Source: Melieria omissa (taxonomy: Eukaryota; Arthropoda; Insecta; Diptera; Ulidiidae). Taken from it: a stretch of 64,000 nt of DNA. Shown in pieces: positions 54,555 to 64,000 of the stretch. How positions within the stretch are numbered: position 1 is the stretch's first letter; every line of letters starts with the position of its first letter. The stretch lies in assembly GCA_963971225.1 (NCBI GenBank), contig OZ020269.1:34121264-34185263 (forward strand). The letters are read 5' to 3'. The translations under genes were made by a program, and so were the position numbers. The notes beneath the pieces are model-generated. The model had not been told where the DNA came from. It saw only the letters and a program-made list of their open reading frames with translations, and made no database searches.

Positions 54555-56660
54555 CAGTGGCGTCCCCAGGATTTCGGGAAGGGGGGGGATATGCAAAAAA
54601 TGCAGTTTAACGCCATTTTTATACTTTCATCTTTGCGTATTATTTTTAATACATGTTGAATAAAATTGTACATACATACATATACATATGTATACATATA
54701 CTAACATAAACTTCTTAAAACAAAAAATTCAAGTGACATGTATTTTTAAGTCATAAAATCCCAACCAAAAAATTCAAGTTTGTTTTAAGTTATGACATTT
54801 CGAAAACAACTGCTAATAGAATTACGAAAAACTCACAAGACGTATTTTAAAAAGCACACCAGCTATGTAAAAGAAATCAAACATTTACAAAATGTATGAC
54901 GTTCTGAAATTTAATTATGATAGAGGTGACCATGTTTCCATGTTTACCCGCAATTCACCAAAACTATGTAAGTGCATTTTTTTTTAATTTCAACAGCTGA
55001 TGCAGGGTTGGCATGAAGCCTGCGTTTGATTACTATTTTGGTAAATAGTCGACACTTTTGGGAACATTGAAAATACAACTATTCTGCGAGAACAAATGCA
55101 ATGCTGATTTTTTTATTCATTTATTCTTAACCCTTCTGCGGGTATCCGGTTCTGGCCAGACCATATTGAACTTTGGATCCACTTTAGTAATGTTGTAATT
55201 AAGCTATCGAGCTCAAATTTCATGATATCCTTAACTGATCCTTTCTAAGCACAAAACCCAAAACCATGGCTTGGCCAGACCATGGTGCATTTTCATACAA
55301 AATTGCCAGTTATTTTCAGTTTTTTTTTTTTATTTTCGACGTAATTATTGTCAGAATTGTTTATAAATATATTTTTATTTTATATATATTTTCAACTAGG
55401 CTTTTCCATCTGACCCGATTTGAAGCATTTTTCCTGCCATCCCGTTAATAGTGACATAAATTAGCTGACGCAAAATGTACCTGGTCCAAGTGTATTTCAT
55501 TCGCCTTGGCTTTTATTTTCTTTGGGTTAATAAATTAGAATTTTTCTTGGAAAATAATATTGAAACATATTCAAAATTAATACTTATCCATTGTATTCAT
55601 GGTTATATCCGTGTTTTGGTGTCAATTCAATTACAATCCTGAAGTGAAGGAAGCATTTGTGGTCTTGTAGAGTCTGGTTTTTTATCAATTCGATTGGGTG
55701 TTTTCTGTGGCAGAGATGAAAGGAAGGGAATGCTATTTTGAGGATCAGGTGGACATTGCCTTTGAACTTCGACGCTGGAGCTAAATCAGAGAAGAAAATT
55801 TCTCTAAAAAAATTGTCTAAGCAATAGCGGAAACTAATGCTTTAGAGCATCGAATTTAAGATATTAAATAATTTGCTGCGAGAGGCAATAATAACGGTGC
55901 TGCCAATTTCACGCTTTCATTTGGCCCTGAACAAAACGAAGTTTCTGATACTGATAGAAAAAATGGTCGGTTTAGATAGTTCAATGTGAAGATAGCAACG
56001 ACGAAGGCGACAAGGAAAACGATATCCGGCCAGTTCAGCATGAACAACAACATGTAGAGCATGTTTTGCATATTTTTCTTTGGCAAAGCAGTTCATAATT
56101 ATTAACAGTGCAAGGAATCCAGAAATATATATATCAAAACCCGATTTGTATGTGTCGAATGTAAAATCTCAATGTGGTTTAGTCATGATACTGCATTATA
56201 TTGTTGAAATAATTGCATTGGTCAAGCAGCTGAAGTAGATCCATAAGTAACGTATTTTACATTTATACATTTTTTTTATTTTTTTGCTTTACTGCCGTAT
56301 TTTTTTAATTTCAAAATTAACTCATTAAAGTTGAAACTCGCTATTTACTTAATTATTCTAGTATATTTTCACCGTTTTACGTAAAAATAATGTAGACAAG
56401 CAAAAGAAATCATTGTATTCACACTTTCTGGTTTTTTTATATCCTTAACAACAATCCTCGACTATCATCTTGTTTACATTATGGTCTGGCCAGATCATGG
56501 GAGGTTCAGTTATTAGGTTTTAAGTGGGTGATTACAGAAGCGATAAAGCAAATAGTAAAAATGTTTCACAATTCCATATTGCTATAGCAAATTGCATAAG
56601 TGAATTCTCCGACCAAGGGGGGGATCCATCCCCCTAATCCCCCCCCTGGGGACGCCACTG
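54555..56660. mobile_element. hAT-superfamily element (2.1 kb)
   Basis: Ends CAGTGGCGTCCCCAGG at both tips (16 of 16, right end read inward), next to G-runs. A perfect 8-bp target duplication ATAGGAAC lies at 54547-54554 and 56661-56668. CAGTGGCG tips with 8-bp duplications are diagnostic of hAT. No hAT transposase frame was recognised; the interior holds other repeat material, including a TTAA-tipped piece. Confidence 0.88.
55127..56510. repeat. Possible piggyBac-like insert inside the hAT element
   Basis: Left tip TTAACCCTTCTGCGGG (55127). TCTGGCCAGACCAT at 55150-55163 has an inverted partner (ATGGTCTGGCCAGA) at about 56482-56495, and a further GGCCAGACCATGG at 55272. Between them, plus-strand codons near 55990-56095 read CEDSNDEGDKENDIRPVQHE, an acidic stretch like the N-terminus of piggyBac transposases. 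No right-hand GGGTTAA lies at the expected place (one at 55524-55530 gives a 404-bp alternative). Boundaries are uncertain. Confidence 0.35.
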
Positions 56661-56930
56661 ATAGGAACTATTGGCTCCTAAACTAACTGCTATGGTATTC
56701 GTAGCTTCTTTGGCTTACAGCATTAAACACATTTAACAAGAACTTTCTGAGCTTCGCCAAAAAGTAGACACGCCAAATATGGAAAGAGGTAAAATGAAAT
56801 GATCCGCCTCATTTTTATGAATGAAAATGTCTTGGAACAGAAAAAATTTTGACGATTTTCTTAATCTTTTGCATTACATAAATGGCAGAGCGACGGTTAA
56901 CCGTTTATTTAATCTATTATGATATGTAAC

Positions 56931-57270
56931 GAGCAGCCGCCGTGGCTCAGTTGGTTAGTGCGTTGGACAACGAGTCAAAGACAGCAATCGCAGGTTCAAA
57001 TACTGCCTGTAATAACACCTAAAAAAAATAACGGGAAACTCGTTTTCTCTTTCGGTGGCTGTCCTCTCAGCTGGAAATGGCAAACCTCTGAGAGTAAAAA
57101 AAATTGCTTATGAAAAAGCTCCCAACCTGCCGTTCGGAACCGGCATAAAAGTGTAGGTCCCTTCCACCCGCGTACAAATTCACACGCACAACACGGGTTG
57201 TTGCGGGAAGTGAGGCCTTAGTCTCGCGTAAGCGGGCTGTCGTGCTTTAATTAATAATTAATTAATTACA
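56931..57270 (+). mobile_element. tRNA-derived SINE
   Basis: The tRNA-like head contains an A-box TGGCTCAGTTGG (56943-56954) and a B-box GGTTCAAATAC (56993-57003), the spacing of a RNA polymerase III promoter. A body typical of insect SINEs follows (CTGCCGTTCGGAACCGGCAT, AAAAGTGTAGGTCCCTTCCA, CTTAGTCTCGC), with a (TTAA/AATT)n tail at 57247-57270. No clear target duplication. The ORF across it is an artefact. Confidence 0.75.
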
Positions 57271-58370
57271 GTGATTCGATTTCATACAACCGCGGGACAG
57301 AATTAGAAGGAGTGGTATGTTCTCAATCAAATTTTGTATACTACATACTTAATCGTGGTCTGCTGAATTTAAATCTCCATTTTGTTTTTCTTAAAATCTT
57401 GTAGTTTGGCAATGCCTGAGAATTAAATTTGCTATTTTCGTCATTTTTGGTAAGCTGTAGCACCAAGCGTGTTGACTAAATTTTTCACGTTTTCATCAAC
57501 ATTAATAATTTCAAAAAGCAACAGAAATTGTATGAGGATCCTATAGTTTTGCAATCAAAATGGTAATAATAGATGTATATATGTCTTGCTTTTGTGCAGT
57601 TTTTTCAGTTTTTCATGCTGAGCATGTTTTGCTGCAATGCAGCCGCTCTGACGACGGGAGAAGGTCCTTAGAATCCCTCGTCGAGGGATAGCTGCATGCA
57701 GAGCTCACCCGACGCTTGGGATGCCTGTAATCGCGTCATAACACTTATGATGCGTCGAGTGAGAGTCGACGAGCAGAGCGCCGATGGCAACACGAGCTGT
57801 GCTCATCACAAACAGTGGCAAAGTTTCGGACACATGGCAACACTAGACAGGACATGGACGAAAAACTGAGAAAACGAACGATTGAGCGGCCACGCTTGCG
57901 GTGTTCCCAGGAGGGTAAACCGTTCGGAGGAGGGTTTATCGGTTTAAAGTCCCTGCTTCGCTCTTCATTAAAAAAACACATTCACCAACCAGCAAAGCGG
58001 CATTCTATCTTTTCCTCCTCCTTGCCCACTTTCCTTAGATATAAGAGTATAATCATACATTCAGTCGATGTAAATCGTGTCAAATCGTGTGAACGCAAAA
58101 ATAACGTATTCCCTCAACAAAAACCCAAACTTTTTTTTAATTTAATCCGCCGTGTTCGCTACAATAATATTAACAAAAAGATACACATTTTATATGAAAG
58201 CAAAAAATAATATAAAATAATTAAACTAATTAATAGTTCGAAATAATTTGAAAATTATAGCCCAGTTGCCCAAGTTGAACAAAAGAAAAACATGCAATGA
58301 AAATAAGAAGCCAGAACTACAACACTCAATTGAAAAGGAATTTAGAGATTTAAAAGTATGTAAGACGTTC
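57271..58370. other. Non-coding spacer
   Basis: 57640-57960 is GC-richer with a hairpin ATCCCTCGTCGAGGGAT (about 57670-57686). Frames on both strands overlap (57745-58210); no domain seen. Confidence 0.4.
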
Positions 58371-58378
58371 ATTACTAC

Positions 58379-58541
58379 CAGGGGCGGATTCAGAAAAATA
58401 TTTTGGGGGGTTTCAAAAAGTAATTCTTTAATATTCATAAATGTTTATGTATGTTCTTTTTAATTTGTATGTAGTTTTAAACTCGACCTTAATATTTCAG
58501 GGGGTTTCAAAACCTGAAATCACCCCCTGAATTCGCCACTG
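58379..58541. mobile_element. 163-bp hAT MITE
   Basis: Tips CAGGGGCGGATTCAG and, inward from the right, CAGTGGCGAATTCAG (13 of 15). A perfect 8-bp target duplication ATTACTAC lies at 58371-58378 and 58542-58549. GGGGGTTTCA blocks sit inside both ends. No coding capacity. Confidence 0.9.
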
Positions 58542-58584
58542 ATTACTACTGACAGAAACCGCTTTGAGCGGTGACATGCCTATG

Positions 58585-58705
58585 TAAGCAGCGGCGAACA
58601 CAGGATGTCATTTTGGGGGGTTCCGCCTAAAACTTTTGAACCCAATACCAGTTGAAACCATATTTGGTAATGGAAATTTTTGCACATCACAGCTGTTTGG
58701 GAGAG
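58585..58705 (+). repeat. Second copy of a repeat seen at 2096-2215
   Basis: CTTTTGAACCCAATACCAGT and TGAAACCATATTT parallel TTTTTGAGCCCAATACCATT and TGAATCCATATTT at 2134-2165. Both are preceded by a CAGYGGC…ACAGGA tip-like word and followed by TTTGGGAG. No right end found for either. Confidence 0.55.
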
Positions 58706-61560
58706 ATTTCAGATCAGCGTGCTTGTTGGCAGCGCAATGTAATGAAAAATTTACGTCAACCACACACAAACTCGCGTTCAGGTCTGCCGCAGTGTGGGCG
58801 TAAATTGTCCGTTCAGTGCGTAAGGACATGCGCGCACATGTCAATTTCGGACATTTATACAAAATTTCCACTCAATTAATTTTGAAACCAATTAATTAGT
58901 GTTAATTGTGGAAAATGCTCGTAACAATGTACATGCGTGTGAATTGGAATGCTCATTGTTAATGCTGGGCCACTTAAGGACACAAACGCGCCTCCGCTTG
59001 CGCCTTGAATGCAAACAAGCCCCATCAAGCATGACAATGCATATACAATACATGTGTGCATATGGACTTGTGCCCGCCCGCGTACATACATACATATGTA
59101 CATATGTATGTATCAACCTAAATGTACTCACATGAAGGTGCACGTGGGAGATTGCAGCCGAGCGCGCACGACGACGAGTGTGTGGGTTTGTGCGAATTGC
59201 TGCTGTTGTTGGCTGCAGCCTACCTCTGTAATATTAATTAAAATGACGCGTGTTAACTACGCCAATTGACCTCATTCTCTGTTATATGATATATTATTAA
59301 ATGATCCCTAAATGCACACAGATCCACTTTGAGGCGAGGTGCATGTGTTGTCTGTACGTGTGCTTGTATGGTTGTATGTATGAAGCAACCAACAGATGCG
59401 CGAACAAAACACTAAAACGTTGATAACTTTTTCTGAAAATCCTCTTGAAGTAAAGGGGCGATTAACTCAACCACGCTGTATGGACATGAAACAACTATGT
59501 AAGTATTAGGTTTGGTACATGAAAAATTAAAAAAACAAATGTATTTGAATGTACTTCAGTGGATTTTTTTTTAGTATTTATTAAAATAAAATCCTGTACA
59601 TTGTTTAATGATATTAAGTTAAAAAATATGTCTATGTTGATGCGAAAAATCAGTTCGATTGGCAAATGCAGGCGCTCTTCGTTTCACTGGATTGTGCCCA
59701 AAATAAAACACTTTGAATTCCTCAACGTGGTTAACCACTAGTAGTCACTTTATTTATAATACAGACTTCACCGTTTTTACACTTATCTCGTGTTACACTT
59801 TAAGAGCTGAGCCAAGTGCCAGAGCGAGATGCATGATCGTTTTATTCGCTGATTTGTTTTTCTTTATTTTATTAATGTCATCATTATGATGATTATCATC
59901 ACAATAATAACCACCGTTATCATTATCATATACTCCAGATTTTCTAAATTCCAAAAGTTGCTACTTTTGGCATATAATGAACTTTTTGTGGCAGTTTTTT
60001 TTTAACACTTTTTATAACGAGCTTAAAAGTTATCAGAAATCTATTTAAAATTCCTTTAATGCCTTTTCCTGAAACCATTAAAATCTTGGTTCCATGCTTT
60101 CTGAGCTTCTTCCGATAGTTTGTTAATTGCAAATAAAGCATGGGATATGATTTCTGCTCCATTTATAAAATAATTCCATCAGTGTTCCTGAATTCGGTTT
60201 TTGGTTTGTTTGCAATCAATGGAAATCTCTCTTAAAAATAATTTCTCGTATTCCAAACAACCTTGTCACCTTAAAGCAATTAAGAAAATATACATAATCC
60301 ACCCCTGAAGAATCGATAAGCCGAATTGAACATTTTCCAAGAGACTGACAACTGTATTTGAAAGATGTTTTATTTCGTCGTCGCGTCGACACGTTTTGTT
60401 GCTTACATGCTTTTTTCTCTTTCTGGAACAGCTTTCATAAAAATTTAAATTTCATATTTCATGGAGTAGCTTCGGCTGGAGGTTTAATGTCAAAGTCAGC
60501 GCACCACGCCCATCTTTTCTCATGTAGACACGTCAATCAGTCAGTATCAGGTTCGAAAAGTCGTCGCTGAACATTCTCCCGTACCGAGAAAGCATTTTGT
60601 TTTCCTTGCAGACTGCACGTTGCTCTTTCGGCAAATGCTTTTATTGTGCCTTCACTCAAAAGTGCACAGAAAAAAGACCCGACTGAAACTTTTTCAATAA
60701 TGGACCTGAAATTGTTCATATATCTTTCGTAAATATCTTTACACCCATTCACACATAAATAGTATGTGAAATGGTGCGACCTGCACAAGCGCACAAATTT
60801 TTTACACTTACTTAAACAATTTTCTCATAAACGACGAGCATATGATGTCAAAAGTTTATTTCATTTCATTTATTCGTTTACTAACCTAAATATATATGTA
60901 CACAATCAAATGTATGTACATATATAAGCAAAAAACTCAAATAATGCAAAACATAAACAGTATGAGAACAATAACAAAAATTGCAAACAACAAAGTGAAC
61001 AACAACAACAATGAGTGGAGTGAAACATAAAAGTTTGTTTGCGCTTGAAAAGATGCAAAGTTATCGAAATTGAGTATTCGTCCAATTTATGCGGATATAA
61101 CTTTTTTTCGTTATTTCCATCTCCTACAAAAACAATAGGACAGATACATAGATGCATTTATATTCGCCTATATGTATTTTGTATATTTTATATTCCACGA
61201 TATGCCTGGAATTGTTGAAAAAATGTCGCAATGCAGAAATTCTTCGCTGAATTTTCGCTGTTTGTCATTTGGCAACGATCACAGTGAAGCAGGTATTTTC
61301 CACCAAAGAAGATCCTTTCAATCAATACGTCTTTTGAAAACAATGATGCTAGTGATAAAACTTGGGAAACGAACAAATAGAACGAAATAAACACAAAAAA
61401 GTATGCAGAGAATTTACTGAGATGTGAAATATCGTTTAGTTGAATGTTCAATTGGAGGCATCAAATGTTCAAATGAATTGCACATAATAACAAAAAGACA
61501 TAACATTTCAGTTTTCACTAATTTTCTTACACACCTCCCACATACAGAAAGAAACAATTT
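58706..61560. other. Non-coding spacer
   Basis: Simple-sequence tracts (ATACATACATATGTACATAT near 59088-59112; ATCATTATGATGATTATCAT near 59880). No supported gene. Confidence 0.4.
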
Positions 61561-61564
61561 AGGA

Positions 61565-62055
61565 AAATCGTTGTTGCTATAACTATTACACCGTGCGACA
61601 AAAAATAACAAAATTTTTCACACCGGAAAAAATCCATATGTGCGTGAAACTAGACACCACACATAGTAATACTGCGTACTCAGTTTTTCATTTCTAAATC
61701 CTTTGTCCTTTTGAAAGGTCTTAAAAATTTTGAAGGGGATACAAAAAAAAATATGAAATACTTAACCTCGTTAGAATATGGCGATATGTAAGTAAAATTT
61801 AAATAAAATTAATTTTTTATTCATTTGTAAAAAAGGATATGAAAAAGGATCCTTTTATCCTTGAAATCCTTTATATCCTTGAAATGAAATGAAATATCCT
61901 TGAAAATGAAATGAAATCTCCTTGATCGCGTGTCAAAATGTCATCATTCTCGCTTCATTGATTTTGTATCTTTTTAACATTTGAAATACTCAAATAAATT
62001 AGAAATTTGTTACTTCATTAGAATTGAAGCTTCCGCCTTTTTTTAAATATCTTTC
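61565..62055 (+). repeat. Dispersed repeat family, copy 4 (C-type)
   Basis: Starts with ATTACACCGTGCGA, also present at about 6450 in copy 1, then CACACCGGAAAAAATCCATA and on, matching 45313-45775. Internal expansion of TATCCTTGAAATGAAATGAA at 61875-61915. Confidence 0.7.
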
Positions 62056-64000
62056 GAACCAATAAAGTTACTAACTAGTAGCCGTAACTAACAGTTTCAC
62101 TTCCGTACCGTCTACAATTCCGCACTGGGTATCAGTACACGAGCATATACACACACACACACACACAATCTATGCACAGGATTCGGATAAACGGTGCCGG
62201 CAAGCAAAGAGCTTAGACGTGGCAAAGCGGGCGTTTGCAGGAATTGTAGCCAAGCACACGTCACTGATTGACGACGAGTGCGACCTACGGGCGCCTTCAG
62301 CAGGCAATGTGTGGCGCCCCATTGCCCTCCACACCCCACATAGCGTCTGCTTGTTTATGAGAAATGCTGAAATTGAAATCAATAATTATTTCCATTTCAT
62401 TAATTTTAAACCAAGTTTCTGTCGGCTGTGGGCGTAGAAAATGCCAAGACAAAGTTACACAAAACCACAAACAAATATACGAGGAGAAATTTGGAAATGA
62501 AGCGCTAAGCGGAAACCCACAGAACGCAATCACACATTCACTGGGCCGGCAGCTGTTTCTCCACAAAACCATTTTCCCTTTTATTTTCATTTCATTTTAC
62601 TATGGGTTTTTGGTTGGTTTTTTTCCTATTGAAAAATTAAATTTTTTCCTTTCTTTTATTGTTCTTTTGTTTTTCATTTGTTTTGGTGACTTTCTTCTTG
62701 CCACTTTCCTTCTTACATTTCCGCCGTATTACATATAATCGGACGAAAAGTAGGCAAAGTTTCCAATAGATGGGAAAAGCGATCGTTGTCGAAGGAGGTG
62801 GAAGCGGAGCGCGGATGCAAAGGAGAATGCGTTTCGCTTACTTTTAGTTTTTCGCTTTTGCCACAAGTTCGATTTTTCGCTTTTCGATAGGAAACCGACG
62901 CGTGTCGGTTCGCCGCCAACTGGGAAGCAAAAGCGGAAGTCATGCTTCGATGGTTTGTAGGCGCACATCGGCAGCCGTCGCGTCGTGTTTGCTTCCGCGC
63001 CCTTCCGCGCCATTGATGGAATTTAACGTGAACACACATTACAATCGAATTAGGTGGCAGCGCTGGGCGCGAGACAGGCGGGCAAAGTAGGCGGCTAAGC
63101 GGTGGGGCGTAAAACAATGTGTTGCGGCTGCTCTGCCTCTGCTCTCTTCCCACCGCCTCTTACTATTGCGAATCAATATAGAAAGCGCAAAAAACGTAAA
63201 AATTGTTATTGGAATTATGTGAAAATAACAACGACAGCAGTTTCACTTCTTAATGGGACAGTTTGGATTTGTTATTCGGATTATGGTAAGGTGAAAGCGA
63301 TGCGGATAATGTGTCCGTCCGTAGGGCCTGCAGGAACGTGATACGTTCCTACGATTCCTAACAATTCTGTGGTCAAAAGCACTAACCGCTTAAGTCGACT
63401 TAAGAAGAAATTGAGTTATGGATGCCACCACGTTCCCTTGACTGTGCTCTACGTTTGTGTAAAATCGGGGAGTTTGTAACTTTAAAATAAAAGAAGTTAT
63501 TAATAAAAACCTATTCGCATTCCCATAAAGAACACACTGCGCGCTAAAACTTTAAAACGAGATTACTCGAAACAGCAATTTTCGACTTAGGCGGTTATTG
63601 CTTTTGACCACAGAATTAAGTTGTTTTAGAATTTTTGAAAAAACAAAAAAAATATTTAAAACCTGCTCTGTGCGGCAATTTCACGTTCAAAGCATCTCAG
63701 TTACAACTATCACACATTCACGACCAGTGCGACATCTGGATCCCATGTGAACATTTTATGCTTCAAACATGTTTGAAATTCGAAAAGTTGAAAAACAGTC
63801 AGATATGGTGCTTTCAATAGGATGTCATAGATTTTGCCTTTTTTGATACCGAATTTTTTACTGCATATTCGTTTTCAACGATGACGATAACATACAAGAT
63901 TTTATTCTTTCAAGAAACCTATAACCTAGAGCCCGACCGATTAATATTATCCACTAATATCTCGAAAAGTACACATTGGATGTGGCTAATTGTATTTGTA
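62056..64000. other. Non-coding, with GC-richer island 62100-63150
   Basis: (AC)n at 62149-62167. Overlapping frames on both strands at 62112-63153 show no domains. The rest is AT-rich to the window end. Confidence 0.4.

Noticed and set aside
56931..57010. Functional tRNA gene
   Set aside because: Has A/B boxes but continues into a SINE body and simple-repeat tail, and lacks proper stems.

Overview
This window looks like nuclear DNA from an insect, most likely a higher fly. It is AT-rich, has very short introns, carries P-element, Transib, piggyBac-like, hAT, mariner and PIF/Harbinger relics, and contains many ATGTACATAC/CACACA simple repeats typical of flies. A tephritid-like species is my inference, not proof. 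Host coding content is very low. The one convincing intact host gene is a secreted Gln/Pro/Tyr-rich protein at the left edge (47-916). Nearly everything else I recognise is transposon-derived. Most remaining open frames are chance.

Layout. 1-2.6 kb: the secreted-protein gene, a 200-bp MITE, and a TATA-type promoter over a small signal-peptide frame that looks frameshifted. 3.5-13.2 kb: three TTAA-flanked piggyBac-like MITEs (one split by a 5'-truncated non-LTR retrotransposon), one copy of a dispersed repeat family, and LINE scraps. 15.7-18.8 kb: a decayed PIF/Harbinger element, another LINE relic, and a TA-flanked MITE with a tRNA-like insert. 19.1-24.3 kb: the most interesting block. It holds an almost complete four-exon P-element transposase gene (minus strand, one nonsense codon), a Transib element with RAG1-like coding remnants inserted 16 bp upstream of its start codon, and inverted flanking repeats with an unfamiliar coding segment. 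25.1-28.3 kb: a deleted mariner-type element and nested TIR elements. 28.5-35.4 kb: a candidate small spliced gene, a fold-back element, a transposase-domain pseudogene, a four-unit tandem repeat, Harbinger pieces, and a second, internally deleted P-like element fusing a THAP domain to the catalytic region. 35.4-54.5 kb: mostly non-coding, with GC-richer islands near 36.4-37.3, 46.5-47.2 and 50.6-51.7 kb, and further dispersed repeat copies. 54.5-58.6 kb: a 2.1-kb hAT element and a 163-bp hAT MITE, both with perfect 8-bp target duplications, and a tRNA-derived SINE. 58.6-64 kb: non-coding with one more repeat copy and another GC-richer island (62.1-63.1 kb).

The strongest new signals are the P-element/Transib nest at 19-24 kb and the THAP-fusion deletion derivative at 34.6-35.35 kb. 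Together they show at least two P families and one RAG1-related transposon in 16 kb. No database search was possible. Family names rest on motifs, exon structure, terminal repeats and target duplications read directly from the sequence.
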